The notes under the pieces are model-generated. The model was not told the DNA's origin. It worked only from the letters and a program-made list of their open reading frames with translations, and searched no databases. Source: Blastococcus sp. CPCC 205250 (GTDB taxonomy: Bacteria > Actinomycetota > Actinomycetes > Mycobacteriales > Geodermatophilaceae). Taken from it: a DNA stretch of 64,000 nt. The position numbers and the translations under genes are program-made. Shown one piece after another: positions 26,589 to 35,400 of the stretch (its first letter is position 1; each line of letters opens with the position of its first letter). The stretch spans positions 372,001 to 436,000 of the forward strand of contig NZ_JABGCG010000003.1 in the NCBI RefSeq assembly GCF_019799925.1. The letters are read 5' to 3'.

Positions 26589-27962
26589 GACCGAGGCGCC
26601 GGCGAGCCCGGCGACCAGGCCCACCAGCGCGCAGACGCCGAGCGTGCGCAGCACCGACCAGCGCAGCCGGAAGAGCAGGACCGCGGCCAGCACGGCGATA
26701 CCGACGGCGACCCACCGGACCGAGCCGGGGTCGGGCAGCTCCAGGCCCAGCAGCCCCCAGGTGCGCCGGCTGCTGTCGGCGAACAGCGTGTGCACCGCGA
26801 AGTACAGGCCCAGGTTCGCGATGACCCCGACGACGGCGGCGGTGATGCCGGTCAGCGCCGCCGACAGCGACCGGTTGCCGCGCAGCCGCTCCATGTAGGG
26901 CGCACCCAGCAGCACGAACAGGAAGCTCGGCACGAACGTCACCCAGGTGACCAGGAGCGACGCGAGGACGGCGGCCACCCACGGGTCCAGGGAGCCCGGG
27001 TCGCGGTAGGCGCCGAGGAACGCGACGAACTGCACCACCATGATCAGCGGCCCCGGGGTGGTCTCCGCCAGCGCGAGCCCCCGGACCATCTCCCGCGGCG
27101 CGAGCCAGCCGTAGACGTCGACCGCCTGCTGCGCCACGTAGGCCAGCACGGCGTAGGCCCCGCCGAAGGTGACCACCGCGGCGCCGGAGAAGAACAGGCC
27201 CTGCTCGGTGAACACGCTGCCCGCGCCGGTCAGCAGCGCGACGGCGGCCACCGGCAGGCCCCACACCAGCAGGCCCACGAGGAGCACCCGCAGGGTCCGG
27301 CGCGTCGTCGGCGCCTCGTGGTGCAGGACGTCGTCGCTGATCACCGGGGCGGGGCCGGCGTCGGGTCCCTCGGCGGCCTTCTTCGCGGGCAGCGCCGACG
27401 GACGCCACCGCCCCAGCGCCCAGCCGGCGATCCCGGCGACGGCGACGACGGCGGGGAACGGCACCGCGAACACCGCCAGGGCGACGAACGACGCCACCGC
27501 CAGCAGGACCAGCGCCCGGCTGTCCAGGGCCTTCTTCGCCACGCGGATCACCGCCTGCACGACGATCGCCAGGACCGCGGCGGCGAGCCCGGTGAACACC
27601 GCGGTGATGGCGGTGGTGTCGCCGTAGGCGACGTAGACGGCCGAGAGGGCGAGCAGCGCGACGACGCCCGGGAGCACGAAGAGCCCGCCGGCGACCAGCC
27701 CGCCGCGGGTGCCGTGCAGCAGCCAGCCGACGTAGGTGGCCAGCTGCTGGGCCTCCGGCCCGGGCAGCAGGGTGCAGTAGTTGAGGGCGTGCAGGAAGCG
27801 GCGCTGGCCGATCCACCGCTTCTCGTCGACCAGCGTGCGCTGCATGACCGCGATCTGGCCGGCCGGGCCGCCGAAGGTCTGCAGCGAGATGAGGAACCAC
27901 GCCCTCACCGCGGTGCGGAAGGGGATGGCCGTCGCGGGCGCGGTGGACACGTCGTCGGACAC
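26583..27962 (-). CDS. chrA: Chromate transporter ChrA
   Basis: 459-residue bidomain CHR-family exporter, which expels chromate from the cytoplasm. The N-terminal half has FLISLQTFGGPAGQIAVMQ and LNYCTLLPGPEAQQLATYVG, both diagnostic of ChrA. The second half repeats the pattern with VTFGGAYAVLAYVAQQ and ETTPGPLIMVVQFVAFLG. Both halves are intact. It is the last gene of a minus-strand unit after two ChrB-like genes; the spacing to the upstream gene is 13 bp. Confidence 0.95.
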   Translation of the reverse strand: MSDDVSTAPATAIPFRTAVRAWFLISLQTFGGPAGQIAVMQRTLVDEKRWIGQRRFLHALNYCTLLPGPEAQQLATYVGWLLHGTRGGLVAGGLFVLPGVVALLALSAVYVAYGDTTAITAVFTGLAAAVLAIVVQAVIRVAKKALDSRALVLLAVASFVALAVFAVPFPAVVAVAGIAGWALGRWRPSALPAKKAAEGPDAGPAPVISDDVLHHEAPTTRRTLRVLLVGLLVWGLPVAAVALLTGAGSVFTEQGLFFSGAAVVTFGGAYAVLAYVAQQAVDVYGWLAPREMVRGLALAETTPGPLIMVVQFVAFLGAYRDPGSLDPWVAAVLASLLVTWVTFVPSFLFVLLGAPYMERLRGNRSLSAALTGITAAVVGVIANLGLYFAVHTLFADSSRRTWGLLGLELPDPGSVRWVAVGIAVLAAVLLFRLRWSVLRTLGVCALVGLVAGLAGASVG

Positions 27963-27975
27963 GGGTCTCCTGGTC

Positions 27976-28407
27976 TCAGGCGGGCTCGCGGCCGAGGAGC
28001 AGCCGCCGGCGGTGGAACTCGTACAGGCCGTCGAACAGGGCGCCGGACACCTCGAGCGTGCGCTCGTCGGTGCCGGTCATCGACAGGCCGCGGAGCAGGA
28101 CGTCCAGGCCGGGCGCCTCGGGGGCGTCGAAGCGGCCGTCGTCCAGGTCGGCCTCGTGGACGACCTGGGCGATCTGCCAGAGGACGGGGTCGGTGAGCTC
28201 GTGGACGCGCAGGATCGTCTCGAAGCTGCAGTCGCCGCCCACGTGCCCGAGGGCCGCGCCGCGCATGTCGAACGGGGTGGCGTCGGCGGGCACCTCGGCA
28301 GGGTCGGACACGAAGACGAACTCCGCGGAGGCGTCGAGGAAACGGCGGATGAGCCAGGCGCACGCGGCCCGGTCGATGTGCACCCCGGCGCGGGTGGCCC
28401 ACCTCAT
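27976..28407 (-). CDS. ChrB C-terminal-domain protein (chromate resistance)
   Basis: 143 residues from ATG 28407. It matches the C-terminal ChrB domain: RAGVHIDRAACAWLIRRFLD, FDMRGAALGHVGGDCSFETI and VHEADLDDGRFDAPEAPG. Conserved Cys and His residues (Cys in HVGGDCSFE, His in VHEAD) suggest metal or chromate sensing. In many bacteria this region is fused to the N-terminal ChrB domain; here it is a separate gene 37 bp downstream of it. The two probably act together in regulation or resistance. Confidence 0.85.
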   Translation of the reverse strand: MRWATRAGVHIDRAACAWLIRRFLDASAEFVFVSDPAEVPADATPFDMRGAALGHVGGDCSFETILRVHELTDPVLWQIAQVVHEADLDDGRFDAPEAPGLDVLLRGLSMTGTDERTLEVSGALFDGLYEFHRRRLLLGREPA

Positions 28408-28444
28408 CTGGCGCACCCCGTCCGGCCCACCCCGCGTGGCCGCC

Positions 28445-28915
28445 TCATCGCACCGGCTCCCCGGCGGCGGTGGCCAGGTCGCGCATCGCCGCGGCCGCCT
28501 CCTCGCGCTCGGGCGGCGGGAAGAAGTCCCGGCGGCCGATGGTCCGCCACTCCCCGCGGAGCCGCCGCAGGGCGCGGCTGCGGTCCTCTCCCCCGGCGGC
28601 CAGGGCCTGGCGTGCGGCGGCGGCCAGGTCCGCGTACTCGGCGGCCCGTGCCGCGGACATGCCCGCGGCGAGCTCGCGCTCCTGGGCGGCCGTCGCGGGC
28701 CGCGCCGACCAGATGCCGGCGCTGCCGGCCGCGGCGACGACGTCCTCGGCCAGCCACTCCAGCGCCTCCCGGGTGCGCGCGTCCGCGGGCAGGGCCACGA
28801 GCCCGTCGGAGAGCTGGGCGACCCCGAGCCGACGCAGCTTGCGCCACAGCGTCGTCCGCGGACCGGAGGGCTCACGGGGCAGCCGGTAGTGCAGCATCAC
28901 CCACTCGCCGGTCAC
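28445..28915 (-). CDS. ChrB N-terminal-domain protein
   Basis: 156 residues from GTG 28915, or 164 if ATG 28939 is used. The start of the domain is clear: VMLHYRLPREPSGPRTTLWRKLRRLGVAQL, the ChrB-N winged-helix-like region. The C-terminal half is helical with many arginines and ends EEAAAAMRDLATAAGEP. ChrB proteins act as chromate-responsive regulators of chrA. A perfect palindrome lies just before GTG 28915 and would be an operator position; it contains the alternative ATG. Confidence 0.82.
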   Translation of the reverse strand: MTGEWVMLHYRLPREPSGPRTTLWRKLRRLGVAQLSDGLVALPADARTREALEWLAEDVVAAAGSAGIWSARPATAAQERELAAGMSAARAAEYADLAAAARQALAAGGEDRSRALRRLRGEWRTIGRRDFFPPPEREEAAAAMRDLATAAGEPVR

Positions 28916-28921
28916 CGGCCG

Positions 28922-28939
28922 ATGCAACCACGGTTGCAT
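28922..28939. promoter_or_regulatory. 18-bp palindrome, candidate operator of the chromate unit
   Basis: ATGCAACC and GGTTGCAT form perfect 8-bp inverted arms around two bases, 7 bp upstream of the probable ChrB-N start. On the minus strand the second arm contains TTGCAT, which with TCGACA 18 bp before it could be a weak leaderless promoter. It is AT-rich compared with its surroundings. Binding by the encoded ChrB-like protein is inference. Confidence 0.6.
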
Positions 28940-29174
28940 ACCGGATGTCGAGCGGGCAGGGCCGGACCAGGGAGCGGGTGCTCGGAACCTGGCCCGGTGC
29001 CTGCCCGAGGAGTTCCCCCTCCACCCGGCCAGGCGCGGCTCGCCGTCCTCCGCAGAGGACTCCCCCGATGGTGCGCGCCCCCGCCGCGGCGCGCATCCCG
29101 GGCCCCACGCCCCCGGCGTGTCGGACCGCGACGGCTCCGGGGACACCGCCGGGGACCGGCGGTGCGTCACACGA

Positions 29175-30455
29175 TCAGCCGCCCCCGGAGCCGCCGGCCC
29201 CCGCGGTCCGCCGCACGCCGGAGCGGCGCTGGAGCACCGCGAGGGCGGCGACGGGGACCAGGGTCAGTGCGGCGATGCCGGTGCCCACGACGGCGGGGCC
29301 GACCGCCCCCAGGTCCGAGTCGAGGGCGCCGCCGGCGGCCCACGAGCCGGCCGCGGTGCCGACGTTGTACGCCGACACCGACATCGCCACCCCGAGCGTC
29401 GGCGCGACGCCGGCGAAGCGGACGGCCAGCGCGGACAGCACCGGGTTGGCGCTGAGCCCGAGCAGGCCGAGCAGTGTCACCAGCAGCACCGTGGGCAGTG
29501 CGGAGGCCGACAGCAGGCAGATGGCCAGCAGCACCACGGTCGTCGAGGCCGCCACCGCGACCGTCGTCGCATGCGGGTGGGCGTCGCCGAGGCGGCCGCC
29601 CACGACCGTGCCGACGAGCGAGCCGACGCCGAAGGTGACGAGCACCAGCGGCACCCATGCGGCCGCGAGGCCGGCCCGCTCGGTGAGCAGCGGGGAGACG
29701 TAGGAGTAGAGCGACAGGACGCCACCGGTGGTGGTCGCGCAGGCGGCCAGCACCAGCCACAGCCGGCCCGACCGCACGGCGGCCAGTTCCCTCCGCAAGG
29801 GGACCGGGTCCCGGTCCCCCTCGTCCCGCGGGACGTGCCGTGCGACGAGCGGCACGGCGGCGAGGGCGAGGACCGCCAGCGCCCAGAACGGCCCCCGCCA
29901 TCCCGACAGCTGGCCTGCCGACGCCCCCAGCGGCACGCCGACGACGTTGGCGAGCATCCCCCCGGCCCCCACCAGGCCCAGCGCCCGCGCGCGGGCGCCG
30001 GGACCGGCGGCGCGGGTGGCGGCCACCGACGCGACCGACCAGAACGCCCCGGCCGCGACCGCGGTGACGAACCGGGCGGCCAGCAGCAGCGGGAACCCGG
30101 ACCCGAGCGCGACGACGACGTGCCCGGCCGCGAAGACCCCCAGGGCGAGCAGCAGCGTCGTCCGTGCCGGCATCCGCCGGGTGACCAGCGCCATCGCGGG
30201 TGCACCGACGACCATGCCGACGGCGAACACCGTGATCAGCAGCCCGGCCTGCGCCACGCTCACCCGCAGGTCGCCGGCGATCTCCGGCAGCAGGCCCGCC
30301 ACGACGAACTCCGTGGTGAGCATGAGGAACGTGCCGAGGGCGAGCACGTACACGACGAGCGGGAGCCGGGCCGGGTGCGGTGCCCGTGCCCCGGGGGCGC
30401 CGGCCGGGCCGGCGGGCGGCGCCGCCGGCCCGGCCTCGCGGGTGCCGGGGGTCAC
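29175..30455 (-). CDS. MFS drug/metabolite exporter (DHA1, AraJ/CmlA-like)
   Basis: 426 residues with 12 predicted membrane helices. The N-terminus has [26 protein letters not shown], typical of the DHA1 family, followed by motif A-like segment [19 protein letters not shown] and motif C-like segment [16 protein letters not shown]. It exports small molecules with protons; the substrate is unknown. The GTG start overlaps the stop of the upstream alcohol dehydrogenase gene (GTGA), so the two form an operon. Confidence 0.88.
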   Translation of the reverse strand: MTPGTREAGPAAPPAGPAGAPGARAPHPARLPLVVYVLALGTFLMLTTEFVVAGLLPEIAGDLRVSVAQAGLLITVFAVGMVVGAPAMALVTRRMPARTTLLLALGVFAAGHVVVALGSGFPLLLAARFVTAVAAGAFWSVASVAATRAAGPGARARALGLVGAGGMLANVVGVPLGASAGQLSGWRGPFWALAVLALAAVPLVARHVPRDEGDRDPVPLRRELAAVRSGRLWLVLAACATTTGGVLSLYSYVSPLLTERAGLAAAWVPLVLVTFGVGSLVGTVVGGRLGDAHPHATTVAVAASTTVVLLAICLLSASALPTVLLVTLLGLLGLSANPVLSALAVRFAGVAPTLGVAMSVSAYNVGTAAGSWAAGGALDSDLGAVGPAVVGTGIAALTLVPVAALAVLQRRSGVRRTAGAGGSGGG

Positions 30456-31492
30456 CGCAGGCTGGCCGCGTCGATGACGAACCGGTAGCGGACGTCGGAG
30501 GCGAGCACCCGCTCGTAGGCCTCGTTGACCCGGTCGGCGGGGATCACCTCGACCTCGGCGCCGATGCCGTGCCCGGCGCAGAAGTCGAGCATCTCCTGGG
30601 TCTCGGCGATGCCGCCGATCATCGATCCGGCGTACGTGCGGCGACCGCCGATCAGCGACATGACGTTCAGGCTGAGCGGTTCGGCGGGCGCCCCGACGTT
30701 GACCAGCGCGCCGTCGACCGCCAGCAGGGACAGGTACGCGTCGACGTCGATGGTCGCGCTGACGGTGTTGACGATCAGGTCGAACCGGCCGGCCAGCTCG
30801 GTGAAGGTGTCCGGGTCGCTGGTGGCGCGGTAGTCGGTGGCCCCGAGGCGGAGGCCGTCCTCCTGCTTCTTGAGCGACTGCGACAGCACGGTCACCTCGG
30901 CGCCCATGGCGGCGGCGATCTTGACCGCCATGTGGCCGAGCCCGCCGAGCCCGACGACCGCCACCTCCTTGCCGGGGCCCGCGCCCCAGCGGCGCAGCGG
31001 GGAGAAGGTGGTGATGCCGGCGCAGAGCAGGGGCGCGGCCGCGGCCGGGTCGATGCCCGCGGGGACCGACAGCACGTAGCCGGCGTCGACGACGACGTGG
31101 GTGGAGTAGCCGCCCTGGGTCGTGCTCCCATCACGGTCGGTGCCGGCGTAGGTGGGGACCATGCCCTGCAGGCAGTACTGCTCGTCGCCGTCGACGCAGT
31201 TCACGCACTCGCCGCAGGAGCCCACCATGCAGCCGACGCCCACCCGGTCGCCGACGCGGTGGCCCGTCACCCCCGGCCCGACCTCGCGGACGATGCCGAC
31301 GATCTCGTGCCCGGGGACGACCGGGAAGGGCTGCGGCCCCCAGTCGCCGCTGACGGTGTGGATGTCGGAGTGGCAGATGCCGGCGAACTCGATCTCGATG
31401 AGGACGTCGTCCAGGCCGACGTCCCGGCGCTCGATGGTGGTGGGGACCAGGGGGCGGCCGGCGGCGGGGGCGGCGTAGGCGTTGACGCGCAT
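30452..31492 (-). CDS. Zinc-dependent alcohol dehydrogenase (AdhC/YahK-like)
   Basis: 346-residue medium-chain dehydrogenase. The catalytic zinc site is [18 protein letters not shown] with [12 protein letters not shown]; the structural zinc site has four cysteines in [20 protein letters not shown]. The nucleotide loop is [14 protein letters not shown]. The closest recognisable type is NADP-dependent cinnamyl-alcohol-like or broad-aldehyde reductases. Cotranscribed with the MFS exporter and divergent from an MmyB-type regulator that probably controls it. Confidence 0.9.
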   Translation of the reverse strand: MRVNAYAAPAAGRPLVPTTIERRDVGLDDVLIEIEFAGICHSDIHTVSGDWGPQPFPVVPGHEIVGIVREVGPGVTGHRVGDRVGVGCMVGSCGECVNCVDGDEQYCLQGMVPTYAGTDRDGSTTQGGYSTHVVVDAGYVLSVPAGIDPAAAAPLLCAGITTFSPLRRWGAGPGKEVAVVGLGGLGHMAVKIAAAMGAEVTVLSQSLKKQEDGLRLGATDYRATSDPDTFTELAGRFDLIVNTVSATIDVDAYLSLLAVDGALVNVGAPAEPLSLNVMSLIGGRRTYAGSMIGGIAETQEMLDFCAGHGIGAEVEVIPADRVNEAYERVLASDVRYRFVIDAASLR

Positions 31493-31684
31493 GGTGGTGC
31501 TCCTTCGTGCAGGGACGGGCAGGGGGTGGGTCGGTCAGTCGGCGGCCGGGGCGGCGGCGTCCTCCGCGTCGGTCACCGGCGTCAGCCCGTGCACGGCGGC
31601 GTGGTCGGCGTCGGCGGTCGGGCGGAGTGGGTGGCCCGGTCCCACAGAACGCCTCCGGACGCGGGCGCGGGAGGGCGGGTCTGT

Positions 31685-31708
31685 AGGGGGTAGAAGCTCG
31701 ACCTCCCT
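31685..31708. promoter_or_regulatory. Imperfect inverted repeat between divergent adh and regulator genes
   Basis: AGGGGGT and ACCTCCCT flank nine bases, 31 bp upstream of the regulator start and about 190 bp upstream of the dehydrogenase. The arms are near-complementary with one mismatch or bulge. This is a reasonable place for the MmyB-type regulator to bind, but no known consensus is claimed. Confidence 0.4.
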
Positions 31709-31739
31709 CCGCGGTGCGGTCGCCGTACCGTCGACGGGC

Positions 31740-32618
31740 GTGGACAACCGCTCCGACATCCGCGACTTCCTGACCACCCGGCGCGCGCGGATCAGGCCCG
31801 AGCAGGCCGGGCTGCTCCCCGGCGGCGGCCGGCGCCGGGTGCCCGGGCTGCGCCGGGAGGAGGTCGCCGTCCTCGCCGGGGTGAGCACCGACTGGTACAC
31901 GCGGCTGGAGAAGGGGCACATCGCCGGCGTCTCCGAGGACGTCCTGGAGGCCGTCGCCCGGGCGCTGCAGCTCGACGAGGCCGAGCGCACCCACCTGTTC
32001 AACCTGGCCCGTGCCGCGACCCGGCCGGCCAGGGCACCACAGCGCCGCGCCAGGACGCCGATCCAGCCGCGGGTGCAGTGGATGCTCGACTCGATGACCG
32101 GCTCGGCCGCCTTCGTCGCCGACGGTCGCCTGGACGTCCTCGCGACCAACACCCTGGGGCGGGCGCTGCACTCACCGATGTTCGACGACCCGCGGCGGGC
32201 GGCCAACTTCGCCCGGTTCCAGTTCCTCGACCCCCGGTCGCACGACTTCTACGCGGACTGGGAGGCGGCGGCCAGCACCACCGTCGCCCTGCTGCGCGCC
32301 GAGGCCGGTCGCCGTCCGCACGACGCGCACCTGCGCGAGCTGGTCGGGGAGCTCTCCACGGTCAGCGAGGCGTTCCGGACCCGCTGGGCAGCCCACGACG
32401 TCCGCATCCGCCACGACGGCGTCAAGCACTTCCGCCACCCCGCCGTCGGGGCCCTCGACCTCACCTACTGCACCCTCGACCTGCCCACCGAGGACCGCGC
32501 GGACCTCCGGATGACGATCTACACCGCCGAGCCCGGCACCCCGTCCGAGGACGCCCTGAGGGTGCTGGCGAGCTGGGCGGCGACCGCGCCCGCCGGGGTG
32601 ACCCTCCCCCGGCCCTGA
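31740..32618 (+). CDS. XRE-type regulator with MmyB-like ligand-binding domain
   Basis: 292 residues from GTG 31740. The N-terminal HTH has FLTTRRARIRPEQAGL and LRREEVAVLAGVSTDWYTRL (about 9-60). The C-terminal MmyB-like domain contains VQWMLDSMTGSAAFVADGRL and NTLGRALHSPMF, then DVRIRHDGVKHFRHPAVGALDL. The family is abundant in actinobacteria and commonly regulates the divergent oxidoreductase gene. The ligand is unknown; fatty acids have been proposed for MmyB itself. Confidence 0.9.
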   Translation: MDNRSDIRDFLTTRRARIRPEQAGLLPGGGRRRVPGLRREEVAVLAGVSTDWYTRLEKGHIAGVSEDVLEAVARALQLDEAERTHLFNLARAATRPARAPQRRARTPIQPRVQWMLDSMTGSAAFVADGRLDVLATNTLGRALHSPMFDDPRRAANFARFQFLDPRSHDFYADWEAAASTTVALLRAEAGRRPHDAHLRELVGELSTVSEAFRTRWAAHDVRIRHDGVKHFRHPAVGALDLTYCTLDLPTEDRADLRMTIYTAEPGTPSEDALRVLASWAATAPAGVTLPRP

Positions 32619-32657
32619 CCTCGGGTCAGCGAGCCCGCGCCGGTCCGGGCCGGGTGG

Positions 32658-33221
32658 TCACCGCCGGGTCTCGTACCTGGTCAGGAGCACGCCGCCGGGG
32701 AACGCCCGGGTCTCCACCAGGTCCAGCTCCACCCAGCCGTCCAGGGCCGTGAACAGCGGCGTCCCGCCGCCCACCAGGACCGGGTGGGTGACGATCGCGT
32801 ACTCGTCGACGAGCCCGGCCTGTATGGCCGCCGCGGCGAGCGTGGCACCGGCGACGTCCATCGGGCCGCCGTCCCCGGCCTTGAGCCGGGTGATCTCGCT
32901 GACCGCGTCGCCGGTGACCAGGCGGGCGTTCCCGTCGACCGCGCTGGTCGTGGAGGAGAACACCACCTTCGGCATGTCCCGCCAGCGACGGGCGTACTCG
33001 ACCTGCGCGGGGGTGGCGCCGGGCTGCTGGTCGGCGGTCGGCCAGTGGGAGCTCATCGCCTCCCACATCCGGCGCCCGTACAGCGCCAGGCCCGTCGCCC
33101 CCACCCGGTCGGACCACCACTGGAACAGCTCGTCGCTCGGCACGCCCCACCCGAGGTCGTCGCCGGGCGCGGCGACGTAGCCGTCCAGGCTCTGGCTCAT
33201 GCCGAAGGTCAGTCTCCGCAC
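32658..33221 (-). CDS. Dihydrofolate reductase family (RibD C-terminal fold) protein
   Basis: 187 residues. Visible features are LTFGMSQSLDGYVAAPGDDLGW (first strand and loop), LYGRRMWEAMSSHW, and the nucleotide-binding end segment ITHPVLVGGG-like VTHPVLVGGGTPLF. This group resembles YyaP/RibD-C reductases that probably use NADPH, with unknown substrates; it is not the folate enzyme FolA. It converges with the MmyB-type regulator and lies upstream of the RNase P RNA region. Confidence 0.85.
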   Translation of the reverse strand: MRRLTFGMSQSLDGYVAAPGDDLGWGVPSDELFQWWSDRVGATGLALYGRRMWEAMSSHWPTADQQPGATPAQVEYARRWRDMPKVVFSSTTSAVDGNARLVTGDAVSEITRLKAGDGGPMDVAGATLAAAAIQAGLVDEYAIVTHPVLVGGGTPLFTALDGWVELDLVETRAFPGGVLLTRYETRR

Positions 33222-33337
33222 GGTGCGGCCTCCCGTGAGTCGGTGTCAGGCGTACGGACCGACACGGCGCGCAGAACTGATCGGTCGGACCACAGCGAGG
33301 GCGAGGATGCGCCCCTCCCGCCGGTCGGCGGCGGGGG

Positions 33338-33770
33338 CGACGGACGAGTCGGCCTGTACGCCGGGTTCTGTCCCCGGGTGCCTCGCGGCATCCCGATGGG
33401 CGGTCATCCATCTGGGCCTGCCGTTGCCGGCAGGCTCGAGCGGTCCACCCGCAGGCTCGGGCGGGCAGCCCTCGAACGCCTGCGCAGGACGTCGGCCGGT
33501 CGCCCAGCCGCCGTCCCTCTCGACCTTGCTCCGGGTGGGGTTTACCGAGCCACACCGGTCACCCGGTGTGCGGTGGTCTCTTACACCGCCGTTTCACCCT
33601 TACCGGCTGTGTCTCCGGAGAGGCACCGCCGGCGGTCTGTTCTCTGTGGCACTGTCCCGCGGGTCACCCCGGGTCGCCGTTAGCGACCACCCTGCCCTGT
33701 GGAGCCCGGACGTTCCTCGGCGACGGGGTCTCCCCCGCCGACGCGACCGCCCAGCCGACTCGTCCGTCGT
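33338..33770 (-). ncRNA. rnpB: RNase P RNA (class A)
   Basis: Catalytic RNA of RNase P, which matures tRNA 5' ends. Transcribed from the minus strand. The 5' part has the conserved GAGGAACGTCCGGGCTCC and the 3' part has ACAGAACCCGGCG and AGGCCGACTCGT. The two ends pair over 16 perfect bases (P1; plus-strand 33754-33769 with 33338-33353). Internal landmarks include GGTAAGGGTGAAACGG and GTAAGAGACCACCGC. Total length about 430 nt is normal for actinobacteria. The exact ends are estimated from P1 and the promoter. Confidence 0.95.
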
Positions 33771-33777
33771 GCCGGTC

Positions 33778-33783
33778 AGTCTA
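33778..33783 (-). promoter_or_regulatory. Predicted -10 box of rnpB
   Basis: TAGACT on the minus strand, about 7 bases before the first base of the P1 helix, so the transcription start would fall at about 33770-33771. The -35 region is poor (CACACG at 17 bp). Good agreement with the RNA 5' end supports the call. Confidence 0.6.
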
Positions 33784-33861
33784 GTGATCGCCGGCCGCAC
33801 CGTGTGGTCGCGACCCCCGCGGCACACCCCGGGGACGGCGACGACGCCGCGCGGACGGCGA

Positions 33862-34266
33862 TCAGGTCAGTCCGCTGCACCCCACGTGCCGGGCGGGTGG
33901 TCGGGCAGCACCAGGTCGGCGACGACGCCGGGCCTCGACGGCCCGGGCGGCCCGCACCGCCTGCTGCTCGCGCTGGTACTCGAACCCGAACTGCCAGCTC
34001 GGCTTGTGGTGGGCGACCAGCACCCGTCCGACGGCCGTCTCGGCCTCGACGAGCAGCGTGGCGCACCACGGGAGGTCACAGGCCCGACCAGCTCGTGCAC
34101 CTGCTCCGGCGCGGAGCCGATCGGCACCTCCTGCAGGGCGACGACGTCGGCGTCCGTCCGGCGCAGCGTCGTCGCGACCAGCGAGCGGCGCCGCTCCCAC
34201 CCCGGGTCGGCCGGACCCAGCACGAAGCGTGAGTACCCGCAGGCCGGGCCGGGCCACGGCGCTCAC
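33862..34266 (-). pseudogene. Decayed endonuclease/exonuclease/phosphatase-family gene
   Basis: Recognisable pieces of one protein lie in alternating frames. GLRVLTL is in one frame. LGPADPGWERRRSLVATTLR and TDADVVALQEVPIGSAPEQ are in a second. LPWCATLLVEAETAVGRVLV and AHHKPSWQFGFEYQREQQAV return to the first. A final piece, VVADLVLPDHPPG, is in the second. At least three frame changes and an apparent internal deletion (between HELVGP and LPWCATLL) mean no intact protein is made. The original GTG overlaps the stop of the upstream PIG-L gene (GTGA), so it was once part of that operon. Confidence 0.75.
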
Positions 34267-34997
34267 CCCGCGTAGAGGGCGAACCCGGCGGTCCGCCGTC
34301 CGTCCGGTCCGGCCGGGGTCGCCATGTCGACCTGCCGCCGGGCCTGCTCCTCCACCGGGTCGTCCGACAGCGCGGCGAGGTACCGGCGGTGCTCGGCGAG
34401 GGAGGCGACCGCCGGCTCGATGCCGTCGGTGACGTCGACGGTGTGCGTCACGCCGGTCGGCGTGCTGACGGCGATCCAGCGCACCCCCTGCCACGGCTCG
34501 GGGTCGGCCAGCTCGGCGAAGATCCACTCGTTGGCCGCGTCGCCGACGGCGTCGACCGCGCTGCGGCCCAGCGCCCGGTGGTCGGCGCTGTTCCAGTAGG
34601 CCGGCGCCACGCCCGGCGGCGTCCACGTCTCGCCCCAGTGCATGGTCACCACCAGCTCGGGGCGGTGCCGGCGGATCGCCGCGGCCAGCGACCGGCGCAG
34701 CTCCAGCCCCTCGACCAGCCGGCCGTCGGGATGGCCGAGGAACTCCACGACGGAGACGCCGACCGTCGCGGCCGCCCGGCGCTGCTCCTCCTCGCGCGCC
34801 GGGCCGGCCGCCTCCGGCGGGCTCCCGGCGATGCCGGCCTCGCCGCTGGTGGCCAGCACGTAGCGCACGTCCTTGCCGGAGGCGGTCCAGACCGCCACGG
34901 CCGCGGCGCACCCGTACTCGATGTCGTCGGGGTGGGCCACGATCACCAGGGCCCGCTGCCAGTCGTCGGGCAGCGGAGCGGGCTCAGCTGAGGTCAT
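34263..34997 (-). CDS. PIG-L family deacetylase
   Basis: 244 residues. The zinc motif is intact: AHPDDIEYG at about 21-29, with the later His in NSADHRALGRSAVD. The segment GEAGIAG and the C-terminal LAEHRRYLAAL follow family pattern. PIG-L enzymes remove N-acetyl groups from sugar conjugates such as mycothiol precursors; this one is not clearly MshB or Mca, so the substrate is open. The downstream gene that overlaps its stop is a pseudogene. Confidence 0.88.
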   Translation of the reverse strand: MTSAEPAPLPDDWQRALVIVAHPDDIEYGCAAAVAVWTASGKDVRYVLATSGEAGIAGSPPEAAGPAREEEQRRAAATVGVSVVEFLGHPDGRLVEGLELRRSLAAAIRRHRPELVVTMHWGETWTPPGVAPAYWNSADHRALGRSAVDAVGDAANEWIFAELADPEPWQGVRWIAVSTPTGVTHTVDVTDGIEPAVASLAEHRRYLAALSDDPVEEQARRQVDMATPAGPDGRRTAGFALYAG

Positions 34998-35016
34998 GGC
35001 ACCTCATCCTGCCTGG

Positions 35017-35376
35017 TCAGCGGCCGCGCGCCACCCGCATCGCGATGCCGATCATCGGCACCTGCAGCGGCAGGCGCAGCGCCGCGACGGTCAGGGGCAC
35101 CGGCGTGCGCGGCACCACCCGGAAGGTGTGCAGGTGGGCGGGGACGAAGGCCGCCAGCAGCCCCGCGGCCGCCCAGCCCCCGGCCCGCCGGGTCACCGGC
35201 ACCGCCATCAGCGCGGCCGTGCCGATCTCGGCCAACCCGCTGACCAGCACCCACCGGCGGGCGTCGCCCAGCTCCGGCGGGACCAGCCACTCGTAGGTCC
35301 GCGGGCGGACCAGGTGGAGGACACCCGACCCGCCGAGTGCGGCCACCAGCACCTTCGCCCTGCCAGGGAGTCCCAT
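35017..35376 (-). CDS. DoxX-like small membrane protein
   Basis: 119 residues from ATG 35376. Four membrane helices are predicted, with the DoxX-like features GVLHLVRPRTYEWLVPPEL and a Gly/Ala-rich second helix (SGLAEIGTAALMAVPVTRRAG cut by charged residues). No active residues. DoxX-type proteins are linked to membrane redox protection in mycobacteria; the role here is inferred. It lies 19 bp before the PIG-L start on the same strand, and is divergent from the TauE-like gene. Confidence 0.78.
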   Translation of the reverse strand: MGLPGRAKVLVAALGGSGVLHLVRPRTYEWLVPPELGDARRWVLVSGLAEIGTAALMAVPVTRRAGGWAAAGLLAAFVPAHLHTFRVVPRTPVPLTVAALRLPLQVPMIGIAMRVARGR

Positions 35377-35400
35377 GCGGCAACCGTAGGGTGCGGTGCC

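Noticed and set aside
33199..34275. Plus-strand open frames across the RNase P RNA
   Set aside because: The region matches class A RNase P RNA from end to end, and the translated frames have no protein features.
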